Assembly (NCBI RefSeq): GCF_009739465.1
Contig: NZ_WHOM01000067.1
Span: 62,001 to 126,000 of the forward strand
Direction of reading: 5' to 3'
Length of the DNA: 64,000 nucleotides
Origin: Streptomyces apocyni
GTDB lineage: Bacteria; Actinomycetota; Actinomycetes; Streptomycetales; Streptomycetaceae
Numbering within the stretch: position 1 is the first letter of the stretch; each line of letters starts with the position of its first letter. The notes beneath the pieces were generated by a model, which saw only the letters and a program-made list of their open reading frames with translations, was not told the DNA's origin and ran no database searches. Shown in pieces: positions 10,649 through 19,760 of this stretch. A program made the translations under genes and the position numbers.

Positions 10649-12220
10649 ATGTCCTTTCCTCTGCTGACAGCGACGGCGGCGCTCCCGGCGATCGGCGCGA
10701 TCGCCACCGCCGCCGTCCCGGCCGCCCGGCGCACCGCCGCCAAGTGGCTCGCGCTGCTCGTGTCGCTCGGCACGCTGGGCCTCGCGGCCGCCGTGCTCGT
10801 CCGCTTCGAGCCCGGTGGCGACCGCTACCAACTCACCGAGTCGCATGCCTGGATCGCGGACTTCGGGGTGCGTTACGAACTGGGCGCGGACGGCATCGGG
10901 GTCGCGCTGATCGGGCTCACCGCGCTGCTGATCCCGTTCATCATCCTCGCGGGCTGGCACGACGCCGACCCCTTGGAGACGAAGTCGTCCCGGTGGCGGC
11001 CCACTCAGGGCTTCTTCGCGCTGATCCTGATGGTCGAAGTGATGGTGATCCTCTCCTTCGCGGCCACCGACGTCTTCCTCTTCTACATCGTGTTCGAAGC
11101 CATGCTCATCCCGATGTACTTCCTCATCGGCGGCTTCGGGGACCGGGCGCACGCGGGCAGCGACGAGAACGCCGCTACGCAACGCTCGTACGCCGCGGTG
11201 AAGTTCCTGCTCTACAACCTGGTCGGCGGGCTGATCATGCTGGCCGCGGTGATCGGGCTCTACGTGGTCGCGGGCGGCTTCTCGCTGCCCGAGATCGCCG
11301 AGGCGCGGGCGAGCGGCGAACTGACCATGGCGACCAACACCGAGCGGCTGCTGTTCCTCGGCTTCTTCTTCGCCTTCGCGGTGAAGGCGCCGCTCTGGCC
11401 GCTGCACACCTGGCTGCCGAACGCGATGGGCGAGTCGACCGCCCCGGTCGCCGTGCTGATCACGGCGGTGGTCGACAAGGTCGGCACCTTCGCGATGCTC
11501 CGCTTCTGCCTCGGTCTCTTCCCCGAGGCGTCGGCGTGGGCGACGCCGGTGGTTCTGACGCTCGCCCTGGTCAGCATCGTCTACGGTGCGCTGCTCGCCG
11601 TCGGCCAGCGGGACATCAAGCGCCTGATCGCGTACGCCTCGATCTCGCACTTCGGCTTCATCATCCTGGGCATCTTCGCGATGACTAGCCAGGGCCAGTC
11701 GGGCGCGACGCTCTACATGGTCAACCACGGGCTCTCGACCGCGGCCCTGATGCTGGTGGCCGGGTTCCTGATCTCGCGGCGCGGCTCGCGGCTCATCGCC
11801 GACTACGGCGGGGTGCAGAAGGTCGCGCCGGTGCTCGCGGGCACCTTCCTGGTGGGTGGTCTGGCGACGCTCTCGCTGCCGGGTCTCGCGCCGTTCGTCA
11901 GCGAGTTCCTGGTCCTGGTCGGCACCTTCGCGCGCTATCCGGTGGCGGGCATCATCGCCACCTTCGGAATCGTGCTCGCCGCGCTCTACACCCTCGTCCT
12001 GTACCAGCGGACGATGACGGGCCCGGTGAAGCAGGAGGTCTCGAAGATGCCGGACCTCAGGGTGCGTGAGCTCGCCGTGGTGGCCCCGCTCATCGCCGCC
12101 CTGATCTTCCTGGGCGTCTACCCGAAGCCGGTCACCGACATCGTGAACCCGGCCGTGGAGCACACCATGTCCGACGTACAGAAGACAGACCCCGAGCCCG
12201 AGGTGGAGGCGGCCAAGTGA
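10649..12220 (+). CDS. nuoM: NADH-quinone oxidoreductase subunit M (NuoM)
   Basis: Second antiporter-like proton-pumping subunit, 523 residues. The motif FYIVFEAMLIPMYFLIGGFG carries the conserved glutamate of helix 5, and APLWPLHTWLPNAMGESTAP carries the conserved lysine region. The protein is hydrophobic throughout, with about 14 helices. It starts four bases after nuoL and overlaps nuoN by four bases. The C-terminal tail is short and acidic. Confidence 0.97.
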   Translation: MSFPLLTATAALPAIGAIATAAVPAARRTAAKWLALLVSLGTLGLAAAVLVRFEPGGDRYQLTESHAWIADFGVRYELGADGIGVALIGLTALLIPFIILAGWHDADPLETKSSRWRPTQGFFALILMVEVMVILSFAATDVFLFYIVFEAMLIPMYFLIGGFGDRAHAGSDENAATQRSYAAVKFLLYNLVGGLIMLAAVIGLYVVAGGFSLPEIAEARASGELTMATNTERLLFLGFFFAFAVKAPLWPLHTWLPNAMGESTAPVAVLITAVVDKVGTFAMLRFCLGLFPEASAWATPVVLTLALVSIVYGALLAVGQRDIKRLIAYASISHFGFIILGIFAMTSQGQSGATLYMVNHGLSTAALMLVAGFLISRRGSRLIADYGGVQKVAPVLAGTFLVGGLATLSLPGLAPFVSEFLVLVGTFARYPVAGIIATFGIVLAALYTLVLYQRTMTGPVKQEVSKMPDLRVRELAVVAPLIAALIFLGVYPKPVTDIVNPAVEHTMSDVQKTDPEPEVEAAK

Positions 12221-13866
12221 GCGCATCAGCCGTCCACAGCCTGTGGACAACGGCGGCCGAGCCGGTCAGCAGGATCGACGCGCCGCATATCGAGTATGGC
12301 CAGCTCTCACCCATCCTCATCGTCGTCGGCGCGGGCGTACTCGGCATCCTCGTCGAGGCGTTCGTGGCACGCCGGGCGCGCTACCACGTTCAGCTGTTCC
12401 TGAGTGTGGTGGCGCTGGCCGCCGCGTTCGCCGCGGTCGTCGGGCTGGCGGTCACCGGGCACGGCAGCACCAAGGCCGGCATCGTGGCGATGGGCGCGAT
12501 CGCGGTGGACGGGCCCGCGCTGTTCCTGCAGGGCACCATCCTGCTGGCGGGCCTGGTCTCCCTCTTCACCTTCGCCGAGCGCAGGCTTGATCCGGTGGCC
12601 CACGGCAAGCAGGTCGACTCGTTCGTCGCACAGGCCGGGGCGCCGCCCGGCAGCAAGAGCGAACAGGCGGCGGTCAAGGCGGGGTTCACCACCACCGAGG
12701 TCTTCCCGCTGGCGCTCTTCGCGGTCGCTGGCATGCTCGTCTTCCCCGCGGCCAACGATCTGCTGACCCTGTTCATCGCGCTGGAGGTCTTCTCGCTGCC
12801 GCTCTATCTGCTCTGCGCGCTCGCCCGGCGCAAGCGGCTGGTGTCGCAGGAGGCCGCGGTGAAGTACTTCCTGCTCGGCGCCTTCTCCTCGGCGTTCCTG
12901 CTCTTCGGCATCGCGCTGCTGTACGGATACGCGGGCACGCTGTCGTACGCCGGGATCGCCGAGGTCGTCGACGGCACGGTGACGTCCATCGACCCGGCAC
13001 TCGCGGACACCATGGGCAACGACGCGCTGCTGCTCATCGGCGCCGCGATGGTCCTGATGGGGCTGCTCTTCAAGGTGGGCGCGGTGCCGTTCCACATGTG
13101 GACCCCGGACGTGTACCAGGGCGCGCCGACGCCGGTCACCGGCTTCATGGCGGCGGCCACCAAGGTCGCGGCCTTCGGTGCGCTGCTGCGGCTGCTGTAC
13201 GTGGTGCTGCCGGGCCTGAGCTGGGACTGGCGGCCGGTGCTGTGGGGCGTCGCGATCATCACCATGCTGCTCGGTGCGATCGTCGCCATCACCCAGACCG
13301 ACATCAAGCGGCTTCTGGCGTACTCCTCCATCGCGCACGGCGGGTTCATCCTGGCCGGTGTGATCGCCATGAACGAGGCCGGGATCTCCTCGGTGCTCTT
13401 CTATCTGCTGGCGTACTCGTTCGTCACGATCGGCGCCTTCTCGGTGGTGACGCTGGTACGGGACGCGGGTGGCGAGGCGACGCACCTGTCCAAGTGGGCC
13501 GGGCTCGGGCGGCGTTCGCCGCTGGTGGCCGCGGTCTTCGCGGTGTTCCTGCTGGCCTTCGCCGGTATCCCACTGACCTCCGGGTTCGCCGGGAAGTTCG
13601 CGGTGTTCAAGGCGGCGGCCGAAGGCGGAGCCGGGGCGCTGGTCGTGGTCGGTGTGATCTCGTCCGCGATCGCCGCGTTCTTCTACATCCGGGTGATCGT
13701 GCTGATGTTCTTCAGCGAGCCACGTCCTGAGGGCCCGACCGTCGCGGTGCCCTCGCCGCTGACGATGACCACGATCGGGGTCGGTGTCGCGGTCACGCTG
13801 GTGCTCGGTGTCGCGCCGCAGTACTTCCTCGACCTGGCGAACCAGGCGAGCGTGTTCGTGCGCTAG
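12217..13866 (+). CDS. nuoN: NADH-quinone oxidoreductase subunit N (NuoN)
   Basis: Third antiporter-like membrane subunit, 549 residues, last gene of the operon. It shows FIALEVFSLPLYLLCALAR with the helix-5 glutamate and VGAVPFHMWTPDVYQGAPTP with the channel lysine region. The GTG start overlaps the nuoM stop (GTGA). A near-perfect 17-bp stem-loop 25 bases after the stop ends the transcription unit. The order from D to N is that of the standard 14-gene operon, so A, B and C are presumed to lie to the left of the window. Confidence 0.97.
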   Translation: MSASAVHSLWTTAAEPVSRIDAPHIEYGQLSPILIVVGAGVLGILVEAFVARRARYHVQLFLSVVALAAAFAAVVGLAVTGHGSTKAGIVAMGAIAVDGPALFLQGTILLAGLVSLFTFAERRLDPVAHGKQVDSFVAQAGAPPGSKSEQAAVKAGFTTTEVFPLALFAVAGMLVFPAANDLLTLFIALEVFSLPLYLLCALARRKRLVSQEAAVKYFLLGAFSSAFLLFGIALLYGYAGTLSYAGIAEVVDGTVTSIDPALADTMGNDALLLIGAAMVLMGLLFKVGAVPFHMWTPDVYQGAPTPVTGFMAAATKVAAFGALLRLLYVVLPGLSWDWRPVLWGVAIITMLLGAIVAITQTDIKRLLAYSSIAHGGFILAGVIAMNEAGISSVLFYLLAYSFVTIGAFSVVTLVRDAGGEATHLSKWAGLGRRSPLVAAVFAVFLLAFAGIPLTSGFAGKFAVFKAAAEGGAGALVVVGVISSAIAAFFYIRVIVLMFFSEPRPEGPTVAVPSPLTMTTIGVGVAVTLVLGVAPQYFLDLANQASVFVR

Positions 13867-13890
13867 CCGCGTTCCGGCTCACCTTGCACT

Positions 13891-13932
13891 CCGCTGCCCG
13901 GTACCCCGCTCGTGAGGGGTGCCGGGCAGCGG
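13891..13932 (+). terminator. Terminator of the first nuo operon
   Basis: Inverted repeat with a 17-bp stem (13891-13907 pairs with 13916-13932, one G-U pair) and an 8-base loop, 25 bases after the nuoN stop. There is no U-tract, which is common for high-GC actinobacterial terminators. Confidence 0.85.
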
Positions 13933-14028
13933 CCTGCCTAGCTGCCTGTGGATAACTTTGCCCGGGTGTCGGTCCTGGCCCCTATCGTTGCGGTAGTGGT
14001 CGAGGGACGGCATACGGGGGACAGGGCG

Positions 14029-15960
14029 ATGAATGGGACCGTGGTGATGAGTGAGGTGACGCCGGATGGCGTGACGCAGAGCGACGCGCTGCGTACGCTG
14101 CACCGAGTCTTCGGCTATGACAGCTTCCGAGGTGAGCAGGAAGCGGTCATCGAGCATCTGGTCGCGGGTGGGGACGCAGTCGTCCTGATGCCGACCGGCG
14201 GTGGCAAGTCGCTCTGCTACCAGATCCCGGCGCTGGTCAGGCCCGGCACCGGCATTGTGGTCTCGCCCCTGATCGCGCTGATGCAGGACCAGGTCGACGC
14301 CCTGCGGGCGCTCGGCGTGCGGGCCGGATTCATCAACTCCACGCAGGACTTCGACGAGCGGCGTGTGGTGGAGGCCGAGTTCCTCGCGGGTGAGCTCGAC
14401 CTGTTGTATCTGGCGCCGGAGCGGCTGCGCCTTGAGTCGACCCTGGACTTGATCTCCCGGGCCAAGATCTCGGTCTTCGCGATCGACGAAGCGCACTGTG
14501 TGGCGCAGTGGGGCCACGACTTCCGGCCCGACTACCTGGCTCTCTCCCTGCTCGGCCAGCGCTGGCCAGAGGTTCCCCGGATCGCTCTCACGGCGACGGC
14601 GACCCGGGCCACGCACCGGGAGATCACCGAGCGGCTCGGCATGCCGGACGCCCGGCACTTCGAGGCCAGCTTCGACCGGCCCAACATCCAGTACCGCATC
14701 GAGCCGAAGGACGAGCCGAAGAAGCAGCTGCTGAAGTTCCTCCGCGACGAGCACCCGGGGGACGCGGGCATCGTCTACTGCCTCTCGCGTAACTCGGTCG
14801 ACAAGACCGCCGAGTTCCTCTCCCGCAACGGCATCGAGGCCGTGCCGTACCACGCGGGTCTTGACGGCGGGACGCGTGCGGCCCACCAGTCCCGGTTCCT
14901 GCGCGAGGAGGGCCTGGTGGTGGTCGCCACCATCGCCTTCGGTATGGGCATCGACAAGCCGGACGTCCGCTTTGTCGCCCACCTGGACCTGCCGAAGTCC
15001 GTGGAGGGCTACTACCAGGAGACGGGGCGGGCGGGTCGGGACGGTCTGCCGTCGACGGCCTGGATGGCGTACGGCCTGCAGGATGTCGTGCAGCAGCGCA
15101 AGATGCTGCAGGGCGGCGAGGGGGACGAGGCCTTTCGCCGCCGGGCCGGGGCCCATCTGGACGCCATGCTGGCCCTGTGCGAGACGGCCCAGTGCCGTAG
15201 GGCCCAGCTGCTCGCCTACTTCGGCCAGGCGCCGGGCGCCGAGGCGTGCGGCAACTGCGACACCTGCCTCACCCCGCCCGAGACCTGGGACGGCACGGTG
15301 GCCGCGCAGAAGCTGCTGTCCACGGTGTGGCGGCTGGACCGGGAGCGGCGGCAGAAGTTCGGCGCGGGGCAGATCGTGGACATCCTGCTGGGACGGAAGA
15401 CCGCGAAGGTCATTCAGTTCGACCACGACCAGCTCTCGGTCTTCGGCATCGGTGAAGAACTCTCCGAGGCGGAATGGCGCGGTGTGGTCCGGCAGTTGCT
15501 GGCGCAGGGCCTGCTGTCCGTCGAAGGGGAGTACGGCACGCTGGTACTGACCGAGCAGAGCGGCGCGGTGCTCGGCCGGGAGCGCGAGGTGCGGCTGCGC
15601 AAGGAGCGGAAGAAGCCCGCGGCGGCGCGTGCCACGAAGGCCGAGCGCAAGGCCAAGGCCGTCGTCGACCTGCCCGATGAGGCGGTGCCGCTCTTCGAGG
15701 CGCTGCGGGCCTGGCGCGCGGGGCAGGCCAAGGAGCAGGGCGTTCCGGCCTACGTGATCTTCCACGACGCGACCCTGCGGGAGATCGCCATTGCCCGGCC
15801 CGCTTCGGTGACGGAGCTGGCGGTCATCGGAGGGGTGGGCGAGAGGAAGCTGGCGACGTACGGAGAGGGGGTCCTCGCGACGGTCGCGGATCAGGGCGAT
15901 TCCGGCGACTCCGGCGGAGCGGGCGGCCATGACGGGGACGGGGAGGAGCACGCGGTGTGA
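14029..15960 (+). CDS. recQ: ATP-dependent DNA helicase RecQ
   Basis: 3'-to-5' DNA helicase of the RecQ family, acting in recombination and fork repair. From the ATG at 14029 the protein has 643 residues. Domains in order: ATPase core 1 with Walker A MPTGGGKS (about residues 54-61) and DEAH at 153-156 followed by the RecQ-specific aromatic-rich loop CVAQWGHDFRPDY; helicase core 2 with GMGIDKPDVR and QETGRAGRDG; a four-cysteine zinc site (CETAQC...CGNCDTC); an RQC winged helix; a basic Lys/Arg/Ala linker; and a C-terminal HRDC domain. An in-frame ATG at 14047 is an alternative start. The frame is open from 13948, but that part resembles no RecQ N-terminus. It is a single gene between two terminators. 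Confidence 0.93.
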   Translation: MNGTVVMSEVTPDGVTQSDALRTLHRVFGYDSFRGEQEAVIEHLVAGGDAVVLMPTGGGKSLCYQIPALVRPGTGIVVSPLIALMQDQVDALRALGVRAGFINSTQDFDERRVVEAEFLAGELDLLYLAPERLRLESTLDLISRAKISVFAIDEAHCVAQWGHDFRPDYLALSLLGQRWPEVPRIALTATATRATHREITERLGMPDARHFEASFDRPNIQYRIEPKDEPKKQLLKFLRDEHPGDAGIVYCLSRNSVDKTAEFLSRNGIEAVPYHAGLDGGTRAAHQSRFLREEGLVVVATIAFGMGIDKPDVRFVAHLDLPKSVEGYYQETGRAGRDGLPSTAWMAYGLQDVVQQRKMLQGGEGDEAFRRRAGAHLDAMLALCETAQCRRAQLLAYFGQAPGAEACGNCDTCLTPPETWDGTVAAQKLLSTVWRLDRERRQKFGAGQIVDILLGRKTAKVIQFDHDQLSVFGIGEELSEAEWRGVVRQLLAQGLLSVEGEYGTLVLTEQSGAVLGREREVRLRKERKKPAAARATKAERKAKAVVDLPDEAVPLFEALRAWRAGQAKEQGVPAYVIFHDATLREIAIARPASVTELAVIGGVGERKLATYGEGVLATVADQGDSGDSGGAGGHDGDGEEHAV

Positions 15961-15977
15961 GGCGGGTCGTGAGGAAT

Positions 15978-16029
15978 CCCCCGGTCAGCCACTTGTGCCA
16001 GTGGCTGGTACAAGATGACTGGCCGGGGG
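15978..16029 (+). terminator. Nested stem-loop between recQ and fumarylacetoacetase
   Basis: An outer 11-bp stem (15978-15988 with 16019-16029, one G-U pair) encloses an 8-bp hairpin (15986-15993 with 16000-16007). The two share three bases, so they are alternatives or a nested fold. It stands between the converging recQ and fahA genes and could terminate both. Confidence 0.6.
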
Positions 16030-16064
16030 CTTGTATCAGACGGCTGGGTACCAGCGGGTGAGGG

Positions 16065-17306
16065 TCATGCGGACGGGGTGATCCGGCCCGTGACCTCGCC
16101 GAGGCCCACCCTCGTCCCGTCCGGGCCTGGGGCCCAGGCCGTCATGGTGACCACGTCGCCGTCCTCCAGGAAGGTGCGCTTGCCGTCGGGAAGGTCGATC
16201 ACCTCACGGCCGTTCCAGGTCAGCTCCAGCAGGGAGCCGCGCTGGTCGCGCTCGGCTCCGCTGACGGTGCCCGAGCCGTAGAGGTCGCCGGTGCGCAGCG
16301 AGGCGCCGTTGACCGTCATATGGGCGAGTTGCTGGGCGGCCGTCCAGTACATGGTGGCGAACGGCGGCTCGGCGATCGTATGGCCGTTGATCGCGACGGT
16401 GATACGGAGGTCGTAGCCGCCGGGTTCGTTGGCGGACTCCGCGGTGTCGTCGAGGTAGGGGAGTAGCGGCACATCGCGGGTGGGCGGTGCGGTCCTGGCC
16501 GAGTCCAGGGCCTCCAAGGGGGTGATCCACGCGGAGACGGAGGTGGCGAAGGACTTGCCGAGGAACGGGCCCAGCGGGACGTATTCCCAGGCCTGGATGT
16601 CCCGGGCCGACCAGTCGTTGAGGAGGGTGAGGCCGAAGACGTGGTCACGGAAGCCGGACAGCTCCACCGAGGAGCCGAGTGCGGACGGTACGCCCACCAC
16701 GAAGCCGACCTCGGCCTCGATGTCCAGCTTGATCGACGGGCCGAAGACCGGAGCGGGGTCCGACGGGGCCTTGCGCTGGCCCGATGGGCGCACCACATCC
16801 GTCCCGGAGACCACGACGGTGCCGGACCGGCCGTGGTAACCGATGGGCAGGTGCTTCCAGTTGGGGGTGAGTGAGTCCTCCGCGTCTGGGCGGAAGATCT
16901 GGCCGACGTTCCGCGCGTGGTTCTCGCTCGCGTAGAAGTCGACATAGTCCGCGACCTCGAACGGGAGGTGCAGGGTGACCTCCGACAGGTGGTGGAACAG
17001 CGGCTGCACCACGTCCCGGTGGGACGGGACGGTCACCCAGGCGGTGAGCGCCCGCCGGACGTCGCTCCAGGTCTGCCGTCCGGAGGCGAGCAGCGGGTTC
17101 AGCGTGGACTGCGCGAGCAGGGACGCGTACGGCGACCCCAGGGCATGCGCGGCCGCGCCGGCGTCCAGGACATACGACCCGAGGCGTACGCCGACCCGGC
17201 GGCGGGTCTCGGCGACCTCCCCGGGCAGGGAGAACACGCCGTACGGCAGGTTGTGCGGACCGAAGGGGTCGCCCTCGGGAAGATCGAGCGGGGTCTGCTC
17301 GGGCAT
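16065..17306 (-). CDS. fahA: Fumarylacetoacetase
   Basis: Hydrolyses 4-fumarylacetoacetate to fumarate and acetoacetate, the last step of tyrosine/homogentisate breakdown, in the cytoplasm. 413 residues, the usual size. It has the N-terminal SH3-like domain (LPYGVFSLPG, VGVRLGSYVLD) and the FAH catalytic domain with the expected metal-binding residues: the aspartate in YVDFYASENHARNVG, the glutamates in DIEAEVGFVVG and the aspartate in NDWSARDIQAWEY. The ATG at 17306 is the natural start. It is divergent from the HAD gene and convergent with recQ; no other homogentisate-pathway gene is next to it. Confidence 0.95.
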   Translation of the reverse strand: MPEQTPLDLPEGDPFGPHNLPYGVFSLPGEVAETRRRVGVRLGSYVLDAGAAAHALGSPYASLLAQSTLNPLLASGRQTWSDVRRALTAWVTVPSHRDVVQPLFHHLSEVTLHLPFEVADYVDFYASENHARNVGQIFRPDAEDSLTPNWKHLPIGYHGRSGTVVVSGTDVVRPSGQRKAPSDPAPVFGPSIKLDIEAEVGFVVGVPSALGSSVELSGFRDHVFGLTLLNDWSARDIQAWEYVPLGPFLGKSFATSVSAWITPLEALDSARTAPPTRDVPLLPYLDDTAESANEPGGYDLRITVAINGHTIAEPPFATMYWTAAQQLAHMTVNGASLRTGDLYGSGTVSGAERDQRGSLLELTWNGREVIDLPDGKRTFLEDGDVVTMTAWAPGPDGTRVGLGEVTGRITPSA

Positions 17307-17503
17307 CGGTACGCTGCCTCGCTTTCCGTCTTGTGGTTGCCCACACGTTACGTCGCGGTGCGGCGGGACGGCAGGGGCATTCGCGCCGGTGGGGGCAGGC
17401 GCACGGACGGGATTCCGGGCGGCATGGCAGATGCCGGGAGCGTCGCCAGACTGTCAACGTCCTCTTTCACGAGGTTTGTTGGGGTCTCCGTATCCTGGTG
17501 GGC

Positions 17504-18313
17504 ATGGCCGCCACCCCCTCCGCGTACTCGCTGATCGCCACCGACCTGGACGGGACCCTGCTGCGACATGGCGACGTCGTGTCGGCGCGCTCTCGGGCCG
17601 CGCTCGCCAGGGTGGCCGCGGCAGGCGCGCAGCACATCGTGGTCACCGGGCGCCCGGTGCCGCAGGTCCGGCATCTGCTGGTGGAGCTGGACTACCGCGG
17701 CCTCGCCGTCTGTGGCCAGGGAGCGCAGGTGTACGACGCGGGGGCGGACGCCGTCGTCAGCTCCAGGACCCTGGACCTGGAGCTGGCGGACACCGCGCTC
17801 GGCAAGATCGAAGCCGAGGTCGGCGAGGTCTTCGCCGCAGTCAACCAGGACGGCGCCGACGGCCTGATGCTCATGGAGCCGGGCTATGAGCTGCCGCACC
17901 CCATGCTCCCCGCGGTCCGCGCGGGCAGCCGGGCGGAACTGTGGTCCGAGCCGATCAACAAGGTGCTGCTCCGCCATGCGTCACTGACCGACGACGCGCT
18001 GGCCACCGCCGCCCGCAGCGCGGTCCACGGCCTGGTCACCGTCACGATGGCGGGCCCCGGAACCGTGGAGCTACAGCCGCTCGGCGTCGACAAGGCGGCC
18101 GGTCTCGCGCTCGCGGCCCGGATTCTGGGCGAGTGCGCCGCGACCACGATCGCGTTCGGTGACATGCCCAACGACATCCCGATGTTCCGATGGGCGGCGT
18201 ACGGCGTGGCCATGGCCAACGCCCACGACGAGCTCAAGGCGGTCGCGGACGAGGTGACGTGCTCGAACGAGGCGGAAGGCGTTGCCGTGGTCCTGGAGCG
18301 ACTGTTCCCCTGA
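17504..18313 (+). CDS. HAD-superfamily phosphatase, Cof-type
   Basis: Predicted cytoplasmic sugar-phosphate or nucleotide phosphatase of the HAD IIB (Cof) group, 269 residues. Motif I is DLDGTLL, with the nucleophile Asp near residue 14; motif IV is FGDMPNDIPMF, and the C2-type cap lies between. The start is placed at the ATG at 17504; the open frame continues upstream but without family similarity. TATCCT at 17491-17496 sits about eight bases before this ATG, so the message may be leaderless. The substrate cannot be told from the sequence. Confidence 0.88.
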   Translation: MAATPSAYSLIATDLDGTLLRHGDVVSARSRAALARVAAAGAQHIVVTGRPVPQVRHLLVELDYRGLAVCGQGAQVYDAGADAVVSSRTLDLELADTALGKIEAEVGEVFAAVNQDGADGLMLMEPGYELPHPMLPAVRAGSRAELWSEPINKVLLRHASLTDDALATAARSAVHGLVTVTMAGPGTVELQPLGVDKAAGLALAARILGECAATTIAFGDMPNDIPMFRWAAYGVAMANAHDELKAVADEVTCSNEAEGVAVVLERLFP

Positions 18314-18526
18314 CGTCAATGGATTAGCACCTTATGCCCGGTTTGGTGGAGATCGTCGTATGCTGCCTCGCCCGGCCGGGCAGGTGCTAGCTGTGATCGA
18401 AAGTCGACCGGATACGCTGACTTGAGTGAGGGCAGCGACACATCGACAAACTGTGCACCGAACGGGTGACCAGAGTTGTGTGCGTCAGTAGACACGCGTG
18501 ACCGCCAGCAGACAGGAGACCCCCTC

Positions 18527-19537
18527 GTGACCGTCGTCGGGCCGTTCGGGCTGAGCGTGCGGGACCAGTCTCTCGAGGCCGATGTCCAGGCCGGATTGGC
18601 GGCAGTCGAGGAAGGTCTGCTCGAGGCCACCAAGAGCGAGGTCCCCTTCATCACCGAGGCCGCCCAGCACCTCGTCAGGGCGGGCGGGAAACGGCTCAGG
18701 CCGCTGCTCGTGATGCTCGCGGCGCAGTTCGGCGACCCGCACGCGCCGGGTGTGGTGCCCTCCGCCGTCGTCGTCGAACTCACTCACCTCGCGACGCTCT
18801 ACCACGACGACGTGATGGACGAGGCCGACGTACGCCGCGGCGTCGAGAGCGCCAACAGCCGCTGGGACAACTCGGTGGCGGTGCTGACCGGCGACTTCCT
18901 GTTCGCGCGCGCCTCGCACATCCTGGCCGACCTGGGCCCGGAGGCCGTACGCATCCAGGCTGAGGCCTTTGAGCGACTGGTCACCGGACAGATCCTGGAG
19001 ACCGCGGGACCGCGCGATGGCCGCGACCCGATCGAGCACTACCTCGACGTACTCGGCGGCAAGACCGGTTCGCTGATCGCCGTCGCCGGACGCTTCGGCG
19101 CGATGATGTCGGGCGCCGACGAGACGGTCGTGGACGTGCTCACCCAGTACGGCGAGCGGCTCGGCGTCGCCTTCCAGCTCGCCGATGACGTACTGGACAT
19201 CGCCAGCGACACCCACGAGTCGGGCAAGACACCCGGCACGGACCTCCGCGAGGGCATCCCGACCCTGCCGGTGCTCTACGTCCAGGCCCAGGCCGCCGCC
19301 GAGGGCAAGCCCGAGGACCTGGCCCTGCGCGACCTGCTCGCCGACGACCTGACGGACGACACCCGGCACGCCAAGGCGCTGGCGGGCCTGCGGGTCCACC
19401 CGGCGCTGGAGCAGGCCAGGCGGGACAGCGTGCGGTACGCCGAGGAGGCGCGGGCCTTGCTGGCGCCGCTGCCCGAGTGCGGTGCCAAAGCGGCGCTGGT
19501 GCAGCTCTGTGACGCCGTGGTGCACCGCGCGGGCTGA
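18527..19537 (+). CDS. Polyprenyl diphosphate synthase (long chain, trans)
   Basis: Elongates an allylic diphosphate with isopentenyl diphosphate. The length of 336 residues and the overall sequence suit the long-chain heptaprenyl-to-nonaprenyl group that makes the menaquinone tail. The first Asp-rich motif DDVMD is at residues 94-98, after GGKRLRPLL (substrate-binding Lys/Arg), and the second is DDVLD in QLADDVLDIASD. The residues before the first motif are small and Leu-rich, not the aromatic pair that stops short-chain enzymes, though this is a weak argument. The GTG at 18527 is chosen because AGGAGA lies eight bases upstream; the frame from 18476 has no such site. Its position between two complex I loci fits a role in the quinone pool. 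Confidence 0.88.
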   Translation: MTVVGPFGLSVRDQSLEADVQAGLAAVEEGLLEATKSEVPFITEAAQHLVRAGGKRLRPLLVMLAAQFGDPHAPGVVPSAVVVELTHLATLYHDDVMDEADVRRGVESANSRWDNSVAVLTGDFLFARASHILADLGPEAVRIQAEAFERLVTGQILETAGPRDGRDPIEHYLDVLGGKTGSLIAVAGRFGAMMSGADETVVDVLTQYGERLGVAFQLADDVLDIASDTHESGKTPGTDLREGIPTLPVLYVQAQAAAEGKPEDLALRDLLADDLTDDTRHAKALAGLRVHPALEQARRDSVRYAEEARALLAPLPECGAKAALVQLCDAVVHRAG

Positions 19538-19560
19538 GAGCCCGCCTCCATGCGACTTCC

Positions 19561-19597
19561 GGTGGCGCTTCCCCTACGGGTCGGGGGAGGCGCCACC
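19561..19597 (+). terminator. Terminator after polyprenyl synthase
   Basis: 14-bp stem (19561-19574 with 19584-19597, one G-U pair) and a 9-base loop, beginning 24 bases after the stop codon. Confidence 0.8.
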
Positions 19598-19760
19598 GTC
19601 GTATCTCATCCCAGGGCAGTACGTGGAGTTGATCCTGGGGGCTGACGCTTTCGGCCACCCGATTTGGTCGGATAGAGACACCAGAACGACAACCACTCCT
19701 GACCCACTCGGGTGAGAATGGCGGCAGGCCGCCGTCGCCGACCACGGAGGTAGTGCACAC

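Noticed and set aside
8443..10773. 776-codon minus-strand frame over nuoL
   Set aside because: His/Arg/Gln-rich shadow with no fold-like pattern.
13879..15951. 690-codon minus-strand frame over recQ
   Set aside because: Shadow of recQ, which carries all helicase motifs on the plus strand.
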